DNA of 64,000 bases from Hyphomicrobiaceae bacterium. GTDB taxonomy: Bacteria > Pseudomonadota > Alphaproteobacteria > Rhizobiales > Hyphomicrobiaceae. How positions within the stretch are numbered: position 1 is the stretch's first letter; each line of letters starts with the position of its first letter. Positions 44,727 through 54,802 of the stretch are shown piece after piece. The notes beneath the pieces are model-generated. The model was not told where the DNA came from. It saw only the letters and a list, made by a program, of their open reading frames with translations, and made no database searches. Where the stretch lies: contig JANXWC010000058.1 in the NCBI GenBank assembly GCA_025351355.1, positions 34,871 through 98,870 on the forward strand, written 5' to 3'. The translations under genes were made by a program, and so were the position numbers.

Positions 44727-45137
44727 ATGCGTACTTTTGCATGCGCCCTCATCGTCACGACGGGCATGGTTGGTTGGATCGGCCCGGCGGTCGCCGCCGA
44801 CATGACAGCAGCCGATATCAAGGCGCTCGTCGGCGGCAAAACTGCCTATCTGGAGGTAACCACTGCCGGTGCGGCAGGGACAGCCGGCCAAGGCGTCCTC
44901 TATTTCGCCGAGGATGGAACGATCCTCAACAAGACGCCGGCCGGGCCGGTGTGGCACGGCAAATTTGAGTTCAAGGACAACACAACGTGCCCCGCCTGGA
45001 AAGAGAAGCCCGACGTTTCGTGCTCGCGTTGGGACAAGACCGGCGATGTCGTATCGATCTTCGACGCCGTGAGCGGTCAGCTACGCTCCAAAATTACGAA
45101 GATCGCGCCCGGTAACGCCGAGAAGCTGGCTCCCTGA
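44727..45137 (+). CDS. small exported protein (DUF995-like)
   Basis: A 136-residue protein with a signal peptide (ALIVTTGMVGWIGPAVAA, then D). The mature part begins MTAADIKALVGGKTAYLEV and contains two cysteines (NTTCPAWKEKPDVSCSRWD), likely a disulfide, with a GKFEFKDN strand. The pattern of a short calycin-like exported protein recalls DUF995, with moderate confidence. The ATG follows GGAG at 11 bases. It is followed by a long hairpin at 45203-45260. Confidence 0.65.
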   Translation: MRTFACALIVTTGMVGWIGPAVAADMTAADIKALVGGKTAYLEVTTAGAAGTAGQGVLYFAEDGTILNKTPAGPVWHGKFEFKDNTTCPAWKEKPDVSCSRWDKTGDVVSIFDAVSGQLRSKITKIAPGNAEKLAP

Positions 45138-45202
45138 CCGTGCAAATCAGCGAGGTCGATAGGCGCAGTAGCCTAACAACTGGCGGTGCCGGAACGCGTT
45201 GA

Positions 45203-45260
45203 CAAGAAAGACACGAATTTTCGCAGCAAAATAAAAGCTGCGAAAATCGCGTCTTTCTTG
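45203..45260. repeat. long near-perfect inverted repeat
   Basis: Left arm 45203-45227 (CAAGAAAGAC...TTTTCGCAGC), loop AAAATAAAA (45228-45236), right arm 45237-45260 (GCTGCGAAAA...GTCTTTCTTG). The 24-25 bp stem has one mismatch and one single-base insertion. It lies between convergent genes. It may be a bidirectional terminator or a MITE-like remnant. Confidence 0.85.
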
Positions 45261-45558
45261 AGAAGAACCAGCGTCTCCTGACCACATCCGCTCCACCGAC
45301 GCGCAAGCGTCCGCTCCTAGGGGTTGAGTGTTATGCTCAATGTTTTTGACATCGAGAGCCGGCCGCGAGCCCGAGCATGGAGCCCTCAATGCCCGGGGTA
45401 GCAGCCCCGCCGTCTGATCAGCGACCGGCTCTCTCGCGGCCAACATCTGACATGCCGGTATCAGTGTCCATCACGGCAGCGCTGATACGCACAAGCGGAT
45501 CGGCCTCATGCGCCCGTGTTTGTGCAGCGGCCCGCGCAATTGCGCGGCACCGTGGCTC
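45261..45558. other. intergenic region with mutually complementary segments
   Basis: About 300 bases without a gene between the long hairpin and the ABC-F stop. GAGAGCCGG (near 45353) and GGCCGCGAG (near 45359) overlap, and each has its complement (CCGGCTCTC and CTCGCGGCC) near 45424-45441, so two alternative pairings are possible. No ORF supported. Confidence 0.4.
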
Positions 45559-47457
45559 TCATGCATCAACGGCTTGCGCCGCGCTCTCATAGGCGTCGGT
45601 TGCGGCCAGCCAGGAGTCTTCGGCGTCTGACAGCTGCTTGGCCAATTGCCCGCGATCGTAGGCAATTTTCTTCGCCTTCTCCGGCTCGCCGTAGAGGTGC
45701 GGATCCGCCAGCGCCGCGTCCAGTTTCGCGACGCGCTCCGCCAGCTTTGCGACGGCGGTCTCCGCCACCTGCATCGCCTTTCGCAACGGCGCCACTTCCG
45801 CGCGGCGCTCGGCCGCCTGGCGACGCTCATCGACCCGATTGGACTTGGACGCCGCACTCGACTCGCCGCCGCGCGACGCCGTCTTGCCGCCACGCTCCGC
45901 CAGCAACTCCGAGCGATAGCTGTCCATGTCGCCCTCGTAGTTCTGTACGGTGCCGTTTTTGACGATCCACAAGCGGTCGGCGGCGGCGTCGACGAGATGC
46001 CGGTCGTGACTGATCAGGATCACCGCGCCTTCGTACTCGTTGAGCGCCCGCACCAGCGCCTCGCGGCTGTCGATGTCGAGATGGTTGGTCGGCTCGTCGA
46101 GAATGATCAGGTGTGGACCGTGGAACGCTGTCAGCAGCAACAGCAGCCGCGCTTTCTCACCGCCCGAGAGGTTGCCGCACTTGGTCTCGGCCTTGTCGAC
46201 GCCGAAACCGTAGGCGCCGAGCTTCGCGCGCCGCTGCGCTTCGGTGCCGTCGGGCAGCATCTTGGTCATGTAGGCATACGGCGTTTCCAGCGGATTGAGT
46301 TCATCCAGTTGGTGCTGGGCGAAATACCCGACGTTGATCCTGTTGACGCCGAACACGTTGCCCGTCAGCGGCGGCAGTTTGCCTCCGACTAACTTCGCGA
46401 ACGTCGATTTGCCATTGCCGTTCTGGCCCAACAGCGCGATGCGGTCGTCCTGGTCGATGCGCAGGTTGAGGTTGCGCAGGATGGGCAGTCCGACCTCGTA
46501 GCCTGCCGACGCGCCCTCGATGCGGATCAACGGGCTCGCCAGCATCTTCGGCGGCCCCGGAAACAGGAATGGCGACACCTTGTCGGCGATCTGGTCGGCG
46601 ATCGGCTGCATGCGCGCCAGCGCCTTGACGCGGCTTTGCGCCTGCGCCGCCTTCGAGGCTTTCGCCTTGAAGCGCAGGATGAACGCTTCCATGTGCTTGC
46701 GCGCGTCGTCCTGCTTTTTTTTCAGCTTGAGTTCCAGCCGCTGCCGCTCGCGCCGCGTTTCCTCGAAATCGTCGTAGCCGCCGGTGTAGAGCGTCAGCTT
46801 GCCGCGTTCGAGATGCAGGATCGATCCGACCGCGCGATTGAGCAGGTCGCGGTCGTGGCTGACCATCAGCACCGTATGCGGATAGGCTTTCAGATAGCTT
46901 TCGAGCCACATCGTGCCTTCGAGATCGAGATAGTTGGTCGGCTCGTCGAGCAGCAGGATCTCCGGCTCCAGAAACAGCACCGCCGCCAATGCCACCCGCA
47001 TCCGCCAGCCGCCGGAAAATTCGCGACACGAGCGCGCTTGCGCTTCGGCATCGAAGCCCAGACCGGCGAGAATGGCGGCCGCTCGGGAAGGCGCCGCATG
47101 CGCATCAATGTCGTTGAGCCGGATCTGGATATCGGAGATGCGCGTCGGATCGATCGCTGTTTCGGCTTCCGCCAGCAGCGACGACCGTTCCGTGTCGGCG
47201 GCCAGCACCCACTCAAGCAGACTGTCGTCGCCGCCCGGCGCTTCCTGTGCGACGTGGCCGATTTTGGCGTGCTTGGGAATCGAGATCGAGCCGTCGTCTG
47301 GCGCGACCTCGCCGATGACGAGCCGCAACAGTGTCGTCTTACCGGCGCCGTTCCGGCCAACGAGCCCGACCTTGTGGCCGGTCGGGATCGCGACGGAGGC
47401 GCCATCGAGGATCGGGCGGCCCTCGATCCGGAATGTCAGATCATTGATGTGCAGCAT
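45559..47457 (-). CDS. ABC-F family ATP-binding protein
   Basis: A 632-residue soluble protein with two ABC domains and no membrane segments. First Walker A GRNGAGKTTLLRL, first signature EFSGGWRMRVALAAVLF, Walker B ILLLDEPTNYLDLEG; second Walker A GQNGNGKSTFAKL, signature LSGGEKARLLLLL, Walker B LIILDEPTNHLDI. The linker between domains is basic, as in ribosome-acting ABC-F factors (Uup, EttA and relatives). The C-terminal 100 residues form a charged coiled-coil, as in Uup-type members, which can bind DNA. ATG 47457 (MLHINDLTF) is chosen. Confidence 0.93.
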   Translation of the reverse strand: MLHINDLTFRIEGRPILDGASVAIPTGHKVGLVGRNGAGKTTLLRLVIGEVAPDDGSISIPKHAKIGHVAQEAPGGDDSLLEWVLAADTERSSLLAEAETAIDPTRISDIQIRLNDIDAHAAPSRAAAILAGLGFDAEAQARSCREFSGGWRMRVALAAVLFLEPEILLLDEPTNYLDLEGTMWLESYLKAYPHTVLMVSHDRDLLNRAVGSILHLERGKLTLYTGGYDDFEETRRERQRLELKLKKKQDDARKHMEAFILRFKAKASKAAQAQSRVKALARMQPIADQIADKVSPFLFPGPPKMLASPLIRIEGASAGYEVGLPILRNLNLRIDQDDRIALLGQNGNGKSTFAKLVGGKLPPLTGNVFGVNRINVGYFAQHQLDELNPLETPYAYMTKMLPDGTEAQRRAKLGAYGFGVDKAETKCGNLSGGEKARLLLLLTAFHGPHLIILDEPTNHLDIDSREALVRALNEYEGAVILISHDRHLVDAAADRLWIVKNGTVQNYEGDMDSYRSELLAERGGKTASRGGESSAASKSNRVDERRQAAERRAEVAPLRKAMQVAETAVAKLAERVAKLDAALADPHLYGEPEKAKKIAYDRGQLAKQLSDAEDSWLAATDAYESAAQAVDA

Positions 47458-47682
47458 GGTAGCGGGGAAATAGCGGACGCGGCACGAGATGTCCACGCGG
47501 CCATGTCGACGCGGCTCCCCATCGTGGACAGGGACAGCTTTGCTCAATCGGGTGTCCATGCAGTTGCAATTTGCTGGCTGTGCTGCATTTTGTGCGATTC
47601 CCTGCCCTGCGACGCAGCAGCTATTGCGCGCGCCGACAAGCCAGTTATGTGTGTGCCTATAAATTCAGGATCGGCCGTCTAA

Positions 47683-48768
<1,086 letters not shown>

Positions 48769-48801
48769 CGGCCATTGGCAAGGTTATCCAACAAGGCCGT
48801 C

Positions 48802-48845
48802 ATCCCGGAATTTGGCACGCCCTACGCGTGCTAAATATCCGGGAT
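48802..48845. repeat. bulged intergenic hairpin
   Basis: ATCCCGGA (48802-48809) pairs with TCCGGGAT (48838-48845), continuing through A-T pairs to GCACGC/GCGTGC (48815-48820 and 48826-48831) around a CCTAC loop: about 19 bp with one bulged A. It lies between two plus-strand genes and may act as a terminator or be a REP-like element. Confidence 0.75.
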
Positions 48846-48915
48846 CCTGACCCGCACCCGAATAATATGTACGCCAGCAACGAACACCCCTAGGTACTCA
48901 CCCAGTTTCGCGAGT

Positions 48916-50241
48916 ATGCAATCTGTGGCATACTCCGACATGATCACAGCCGTTCACAGAGTTAACCGCCAAACCCTGCTGCTGGGGACGCAGATCCTCG
49001 TGGTCGCGTCGGTGATGCTGGTCACGCTGTCGCCGTCCTCGGCACCGGTGCTGGTCGTCGGCGCATTTGCCGTGCAGACGATCTGGCTCCAGCACGACCA
49101 TGGCGATCTCTGGGCAGTCCTGCGCGCGGCAGTGATCACCCGCGGCTGGATCGCGCTCGCGGTATTCATCGGCTATCTCGCCCTGCGCCTGTTCCCGGAC
49201 GTGGAGACCGATGCGCTGCCCGGCCTCGTCTCGATGGCCGCATTCACCGCGTTGACCTTCGGCGTCTTCAGCTTGTCCGAGCGGCAGAACGAAGACGTCC
49301 AAACGGCCATTGCACAAGCGTTCCTGTTGGGGTTCGGCATCGCCGCCGCGCTGCACCTGTTCGAGTTGTTGTCGGGCTTTGCGCTGCGGCGGCTGTTGTG
49401 GACGTGGGTGCCGCTGTTCCGTCCGCGCCTCGGCAAGATCGATGTCGACGGCGGCTCTGTTCGCATTCTCGTGCCCTACATCGCCAACCAGTCGTCGGCA
49501 ATGCTGGCGGCACTGCTGTGGCCGGTGATGCTGCTGGGCACGCTTGTGGCTCGGCCACGCTGGCAGCGCCTGTCGATCTGGCTTACCGTGGCGATGGCTG
49601 TTGGCGCCATCGGGCTGTCGGATCAAGCGACTTCGAAGATGGCGGTTATTCTAGGCGCGGCAATCTGGCTCGCGGCTTCGTTGCTGCCACGCGCAACACG
49701 CCCTCTGCTCATCGCGCTGTGGCTGGCGTCGACGCTGCTGGTGTTGCCCGCTGCCCTGCTCGCCTATCGCGGTGAAGCCTACGACGCGCCGCTCAGTTTC
49801 AGCGCCAAGCATCGTGTCGTCATCTGGGGTGTCACCGCCGAGAAAGCGCTGGAGCATCCCATCGTCGGCATCGGCACCGGACGTACCGCGGCCCTCGACG
49901 TAAGCCTGAGCCCGACGGTAAAATACGCAGCCGGTACGACGTTGCCAATTGCCACCAACCGGCATGCGCACAACATCTTCCTGCAGACGTGGTACGAGAC
50001 TGGCGCGATGGGCGCGATCCTGCTACTGCTGGCCGGTCTTCCCGTCATCGCCTGGATCGCCGGCGCACCGCCACGCACACAACCTCTTCTCGCCGCAGCC
50101 TTCGCCAGCGCCGTCATGAGCGCCAGCTTCAGCTACTCCCTGCTCGCCGCATGGTTCCTCGCCACCTTCGCGATTACAGCGCTGTTCTGCCGCTTCGCGG
50201 TCACCGTGGCATCAACACACCATTCTGAACCCGATGCTTGA
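48916..50241 (+). CDS. O-antigen ligase/polymerase-like membrane protein (Wzy_C)
   Basis: A 441-residue integral membrane protein with roughly ten to twelve hydrophobic spans. The Wzy/WaaL signature is the periplasmic-loop region ending NRHAHNIFLQTWYETGAMGA, with a preceding HPIVGIGTG segment and basic residues in SAKHRVVIW. Such enzymes transfer or polymerise glycans onto lipid carriers, lipid A core or proteins. No O-antigen cluster is nearby, so substrate is open. Start ATG 48916 or 48940. Confidence 0.82.
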   Translation: MQSVAYSDMITAVHRVNRQTLLLGTQILVVASVMLVTLSPSSAPVLVVGAFAVQTIWLQHDHGDLWAVLRAAVITRGWIALAVFIGYLALRLFPDVETDALPGLVSMAAFTALTFGVFSLSERQNEDVQTAIAQAFLLGFGIAAALHLFELLSGFALRRLLWTWVPLFRPRLGKIDVDGGSVRILVPYIANQSSAMLAALLWPVMLLGTLVARPRWQRLSIWLTVAMAVGAIGLSDQATSKMAVILGAAIWLAASLLPRATRPLLIALWLASTLLVLPAALLAYRGEAYDAPLSFSAKHRVVIWGVTAEKALEHPIVGIGTGRTAALDVSLSPTVKYAAGTTLPIATNRHAHNIFLQTWYETGAMGAILLLLAGLPVIAWIAGAPPRTQPLLAAAFASAVMSASFSYSLLAAWFLATFAITALFCRFAVTVASTHHSEPDA

Positions 50242-50547
50242 TCCCGTGAGCGCCACACTCGTCGCGCGGATGCCTCTCGCACCTCGACGGAGGCCGGCCA
50301 GTAACCCGATGCGTGCAAAGGCTGGGGTGGGGGGCTGGCCCGTACAGGCCAAATGCGTCCGCTGCTGCTTTGTTCTCGACTGTCACGGCGTCGGAAAGAA
50401 CAAAAGCGGTCCTGGGCCAATTGCAGACGCGAGCAAGTGCAGAAAAGTGCGTGCACGGAATGCCAGAGAAATGTAATCCTGACTGGGCGCCGACGATTGC
50501 TGGATATCTCCAATAAGACCAGCTGCTCAGGCAATGACGCAATTTGA
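50242..50547. other. intergenic region, 306 bases
   Basis: Lies between the convergent ligase-like and receiver-domain genes. A plus-strand frame at 50234-50476 has no recognisable sequence or ribosome binding site. Nothing else supported. Confidence 0.5.
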
Positions 50548-51015
50548 TCAACCTGTTGGTATTCCCTTCGACCCAAATTTGACAACGGACTTCATTTGCG
50601 GTCGGTTCGTCGCTGCTGCCCATTTCGGAAGCTCGGCCACTGCTTCTGTGCGAACGAGGAGGTGCCTTAATTGCTGCGTGAATTCAGTCCAGCGGAGAGG
50701 CTTTGCGAAGGTGCAGGTAGCGCCGTTTGCCATGGCGCCTTTGAAATGTGCTGGATCCTCGCTCGCGGACACGACGACGATGGGAATGTTTTTGGTGGAA
50801 CTGCGTGATCTCAAAATACGGACCAAATCGATTCCGTCAATCATCGGCATCCCAAGGTCGACGACCAATGCATCATAGTTGCGCGCCGAGACACGTTCCA
50901 TAGCATCCAAGCCATCCACGGCGACGTCGACATCTGCGAAACTCTTGAGCTTCGAGGACGTAATGCTGCGCGCGACGTAATCGTCGTCGACAACCAAAAT
51001 CACCGGCTGGTTCAT
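50548..51015 (-). CDS. single-domain response regulator
   Basis: A 155-residue receiver domain without an output domain. Acidic pocket D10-D11-D12, phosphoacceptor D53 in LVVDLGMPMIDG, S84 in place of threonine, and K105 in FAKPL. The last 45 residues are a poorly conserved tail. Stand-alone receivers often relay phosphate (as DivK or CpdR do) or act on motility or stress. No histidine kinase is adjacent. ATG 51015 follows GGGGG. Confidence 0.9.
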   Translation of the reverse strand: MNQPVILVVDDDYVARSITSSKLKSFADVDVAVDGLDAMERVSARNYDALVVDLGMPMIDGIDLVRILRSRSSTKNIPIVVVSASEDPAHFKGAMANGATCTFAKPLRWTEFTQQLRHLLVRTEAVAELPKWAAATNRPQMKSVVKFGSKGIPTG

Positions 51016-51179
51016 TGTGCCCCCGAACATAACAACGGCGCAGAAAGATCGCCCCACTGATCGCAATCTAGCGACGCAGTGCTAATGAACCTCTGAAGAA
51101 CACACCTAATATTTCGCAAAAATCACTCTTGCTGTAAGTCAAGCTGTTCAATGCACGGGGACCGACTGAGGTGATTGCA

Positions 51180-51452
51180 CTAGGCGCCGAGAAGTGCCGA
51201 CCGCAGTCCTGACCCCAGCCAATAGAGAAACGTCGAACCGAAGCCACCCAACAAGAGCGCTACCAATATTGGAACAACCAACCCACTCAACGGTCTCGAG
51301 TCCTGCAAATACTTCAGTTTTTGCGGCCATCGCTCCGCGTGCCGCGCGCCGAATCCGAGCGCGAGGCCTGTCGCCCAGATTGCATCGGACACTCCGGCAA
51401 ATCCGAGTACGAATGCCACCAAATACAGCCCAGTTCTTCGGCTTTGCCGCAA
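51180..51452 (-). CDS. small membrane protein, possibly frameshifted at the N-terminus
   Basis: A frame of up to 90 residues with two hydrophobic segments: LYLVAFVLGFAGVSDAIWAT near the start and GLVVPILVALLLGGFGSTFLY near the end. It opens with TTG at 51452 and lacks a ribosome binding site. In another frame, ATG 51493 with AGGAAG upstream begins MSDGPDNLDLQNLDCGKAEE and enters the same DNA, so a single-base shift could join the two. Function unknown. Confidence 0.4.
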   Translation of the reverse strand: MRQSRRTGLYLVAFVLGFAGVSDAIWATGLALGFGARHAERWPQKLKYLQDSRPLSGLVVPILVALLLGGFGSTFLYWLGSGLRSALLGA

Positions 51453-51493
51453 TCAAGATTTTGCAAGTCTAGATTGTCTGGACCGTCGCTCAT

Positions 51494-52196
51494 GTTCCAG
51501 CTTCCTGAGCCGTTCAAATCGCTGCGTGGAGCACCCACGGTCTCCGCGACACCGATTCGGAAACGACAAAACCAGAATCTTACTCCCGGCGTCCCAGTCA
51601 GCGAGCGTATCACTGGCAAGAGCCCGCGTGTGTTTAACCATTTGTCGGCATCCTCAATTGCTCAGGGTCATGCCTCCCCGTACCAAGCCGACGCCGGATG
51701 GTGTGCCCCCAATTTCTACCGAACCCTTGACGACTGTCAGCTTACCCTTCAGCTTCGAGCGTAGCCAAGAGCGATGCTGTTCGACGGCCTCGGGCCGGTA
51801 GGGTGAGTTGGCAGGCTGGCTGAGGCAGTCATTTCCATTTCTGCAACTGGGAGGTAATCCAGGCACTTCGACGAGGTCTGCGCCGTGCAATCGATCGTGG
51901 CGTTATTCGCGGTGAGCGCTGCCCATTCCTGTGACCAATTCGGCCGAAGCTCGCGCACACTGCGGATGGCGCGCTTACGTGCTTTAGGCGCGCACCGCAG
52001 TCGAGATTTGGCTTGCTTGGTCATGACTGCCAAGAGTTGGAGCCCCGGCAAACCCGGAGCGGTTCAGTTCACATCGTCAACGATTCCCTTTGACAGAATT
52101 TGTCCTGATCGAAGAAACCATGCACAAGGTTGGATCGTGGCGAGGCCAAGAACCGATCGGTCGCTGGTCATGCTCGAACCAGGAAACGGAGGCAGA
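51494..52196. other. intergenic region, about 700 bases, possible decayed gene
   Basis: No intact gene supported. Minus-strand frames 51749-52051 (MTKQAKSRLRCAPKARKRAI near its start) and 51654-51890 (HRSWLRSKLKGKLTVVKG) overlap in different frames and could be pieces of one degraded gene. I recognise no family. Confidence 0.35.
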
Positions 52197-53030
52197 ATGG
52201 CGCGTAGAATTTGGTTGGTTATGCTTGTTTGCGCGACCACGTTGATCACTGGCACGATGGCGCTTGCGCAGGGCCGCAGTGATCCTAAACCCATATGGGA
52301 GCTACTCGGGGATACGCGCGTCGGGTTCGCGGTGGCGCGCGACGTTGTATCGGTCGGCCAGTCCTATTCGTTCTACCGCAATCGCAGCTATGACCGCCTG
52401 AGAATTACGGCCGACCGCGGCGAGGTCAAACTGCAGAGTCTGCTCGTGCGCTACATCAACGGGTACGAGGAAAAGCTGCCGCTGGACAAATCGGTGCGTC
52501 CTGGCGCGAGCGTCGTCGTCGAGTTGCCCGGCCGCCGCAGCTACATCGCGCAGATTGAGATGACTTACAACGCGGTTGGCGGCAATACGTTCGGCGGCGT
52601 GTTCGACCAGTGGCTCCAGCCGCGCGTGCGTGTTTTCGGTTTGAACAGTCGGATCGGCCTGTCGCAGGTAGAGGCGGACACGCCGCCGAACTGGACGATG
52701 CTGGGGCAGGATACTGTGAGCTTTACCGGGACCGGTCACGTCATTCGGCTTGCCAATGACGAGGTGTGGTACAATTTGCACCGGTTCAAGCGGCTGCGTT
52801 TCATCGTGTCCGAGGGCAAAATTCAACTAGATGATCTGCGCATAGTCTATATCAATGACTTTACCGAAACGGTTCTGGTCGGCCGTGATCTGCGACAAGG
52901 AACCGATCTGGCAGTCGAACTACCGGGCGAGCGGAGTTATCTGCGCGAGATCCAATTGAATTACCGCACGTGGCCGGGGAGCCCAAATCGCGCAATTGTG
53001 AAGGTCTACGGAGAAGGCCGAAGTCAGTGA
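52197..53030 (+). CDS. exported protein built from two tandem homologous repeats
   Basis: A 277-residue protein with signal peptide (IWLVMLVCATTLITGTMALA before QG). The mature protein is an internal duplication of about 95 residues. Repeat 1 starts WELLGDTRVGF, with YDRLRITADRGEVKLQSL, RYINGYEE and VVVELPGRRSYIAQIEMTY. Repeat 2 starts WTMLGQDTVSF, with FKRLRFIVSEGKIQLDDL, VYINDFTE and AVELPGERSYLREIQLNY. Each looks like a small beta-sandwich; DUF2541-like domains have similar motifs. The ATG follows GGAGG at 5 bases. Function unknown. Confidence 0.75.
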   Translation: MARRIWLVMLVCATTLITGTMALAQGRSDPKPIWELLGDTRVGFAVARDVVSVGQSYSFYRNRSYDRLRITADRGEVKLQSLLVRYINGYEEKLPLDKSVRPGASVVVELPGRRSYIAQIEMTYNAVGGNTFGGVFDQWLQPRVRVFGLNSRIGLSQVEADTPPNWTMLGQDTVSFTGTGHVIRLANDEVWYNLHRFKRLRFIVSEGKIQLDDLRIVYINDFTETVLVGRDLRQGTDLAVELPGERSYLREIQLNYRTWPGSPNRAIVKVYGEGRSQ

Positions 53031-53272
53031 GGATCACAGGCACACCGAACGGTTGTGCCTTGCGATAAACTCTACCATTCCAGCTTCCTTGTTGATCGGA
53101 AGCGGACAACGGTTCGGCTCGCACGGCCCGCAAAAGCCCCGTTCCGCTAATGGGATGAAAGCGACGCTGCTGTTTGAGCCAAATCGACCTTTGCCGACGG
53201 CAGCAGATCCATCGACTGCGGACATTGGAAACCAAACGTCAGAACGTGTTGATCCTCTACCTCTGCGACCCG

Positions 53273-54586
53273 TCACCCACCTAATTCCCGCGCATCCGCC
53301 CGCCGCGCCTTCAGAAGGGCCAACGGTGCGAGACGCTTGGCTAGGTCGTAAAACGGAATCGGCTCGGGTTCGGTGAACGGCAATGCCAGTTCGTTGCGCG
53401 GCACGCCTAGGATACCGCGTGCAAACTCGCGCCCGATGCTCATGGCGAGCGCCACCCCGCGGCCGTTGCAGCCGACCCAGGCATAGCCGTCCGGACCAAG
53501 CATGTGCACGCGCGGCAAATAATCTCGGGTCATGCCGACGTTGCCGTTCCACACATAGTCGAACGTGATACCCCCAGGCAAAGTGGCCAATTGCGGAAAG
53601 GTCTCGACAAGCCGCCGCGCCACCAGCGGTTGCAATCGCTGCTCGGCGCCGCGTTGGTTGAATATCGCCCCACCGGTCACCAACCGATGCCGCGCGTCGT
53701 AGCGCATGAAACGCAATTCGCCGCGCGTATCGGAGACGGCGTTTCGCTCCGGAATAACCGATTGGCGCAGATTTTCGGGAATAGGTTGGGTCGCCATCTG
53801 CCACGACACCACCGGCACAACTTCATGTGCCAGGGCCGGCGCGAGGCGCGGCGAGAAGGCGTCGCTTGCCGCATTGGTGGCAACAATGAGCGCCCGCGCA
53901 TCGACGCGTCCCTGCGTCGTCGTCACCACCCATCGTGAGCCCGCCCGGCCATACGCCAGCGCCGGCGTCTGCGCATGAATCACGCCGCCGCGCTCGGTCA
54001 CCGCGCGCGCCAGCCCACGCGAGAGTGCCAGCGGATTGACGTGCCCGCCGGTCGACGCCCACCAGCCGCCATGCCACGCGCCGGGGCCGCTCGCGGCCGA
54101 TCCCAATTTTTGCGCCAGTTCGACACCCGACAGCAGCGCCACCTTGGCGCCGACCTTGCGCCACTGCGCGACGCGACTTTCGGCGAGTTTCATGCGGCCC
54201 GGCGAGTGCACCGGCTGCACCCAGCCGGTCTGCTCGGCTTCCGCGTTGATACGTTCTTCGCGAATGGTGTCGAACAGTGATTGGGCGCTGTCGCGGATCA
54301 AGCCGACGAATCGCTCCCCCGCCACCCGATGCGCCGCGATGATCGCCTCCGGATCGACACGCGACAGCGTCGGGATGATTTGTCCATTGTTGCGTCCGGA
54401 GGCTCCCCAGCCTGGTTCCACGGCCTCCAGCACCACGCATTCCATCCCAGCCCGCCGCAGGTGCAGTGCCGCCGTCAGCCCTGTCAGTCCGGCGCCAACG
54501 ATCACCGTATCGACACTGCGCGCGCCGGTGAGTGGGGGGAATAGCAGGGGTGGCTTGGTTACGGCCGCCCACAACGACGGCGGCAT
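53273..54586 (-). CDS. FAD-dependent amino-acid/amine oxidoreductase (DadA/PuuB-like)
   Basis: A 437-residue flavoprotein of the DAO superfamily. Dinucleotide motif TVIVGAGLTGLTAALHLRRAG is followed by EAVEPGWGASGRNNGQIIP, the GASGRNxG form typical of gamma-glutamylputrescine oxidase and related enzymes. Later segments: ALIVATNAAS and WNGNVGMTRDYLPRVHMLGP. It probably oxidises an N-substituted amine or amino acid; the substrate is open. ATG 54586 is chosen; the upstream in-frame extension to 54751 lacks family similarity. Divergent from photolyase. Confidence 0.87.
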   Translation of the reverse strand: MPPSLWAAVTKPPLLFPPLTGARSVDTVIVGAGLTGLTAALHLRRAGMECVVLEAVEPGWGASGRNNGQIIPTLSRVDPEAIIAAHRVAGERFVGLIRDSAQSLFDTIREERINAEAEQTGWVQPVHSPGRMKLAESRVAQWRKVGAKVALLSGVELAQKLGSAASGPGAWHGGWWASTGGHVNPLALSRGLARAVTERGGVIHAQTPALAYGRAGSRWVVTTTQGRVDARALIVATNAASDAFSPRLAPALAHEVVPVVSWQMATQPIPENLRQSVIPERNAVSDTRGELRFMRYDARHRLVTGGAIFNQRGAEQRLQPLVARRLVETFPQLATLPGGITFDYVWNGNVGMTRDYLPRVHMLGPDGYAWVGCNGRGVALAMSIGREFARGILGVPRNELALPFTEPEPIPFYDLAKRLAPLALLKARRADARELGG

Positions 54587-54802
54587 CGGCGCATCATTTT
54601 TCAAGTTGCGTCCTGTTGATCTGTTGGCAATTCGGATGGACAGCTTGTGGCTTCGGCTCATTGGGGCCATTGCCAGTAAACCTGCTCGCGCAAAAAGCCA
54701 AAGCAGATTTGTGGCAATCTTCCCATACTCCCCGTCGTCGTCATCATCCAAGTCGTGTGCGCCAGCGTTTTAGCAGCGCATCCATCATGTCTGCGAGCTT
54801 CC

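Noticed and set aside
46636..47682. 348-codon plus-strand open frame
   Set aside because: Antisense to the ABC-F ATPase; no family features.
51494..52196. Intact gene in the gap before the repeat protein
   Set aside because: Only short overlapping frames in different phases without ribosome binding sites; kept as a possible relic only.
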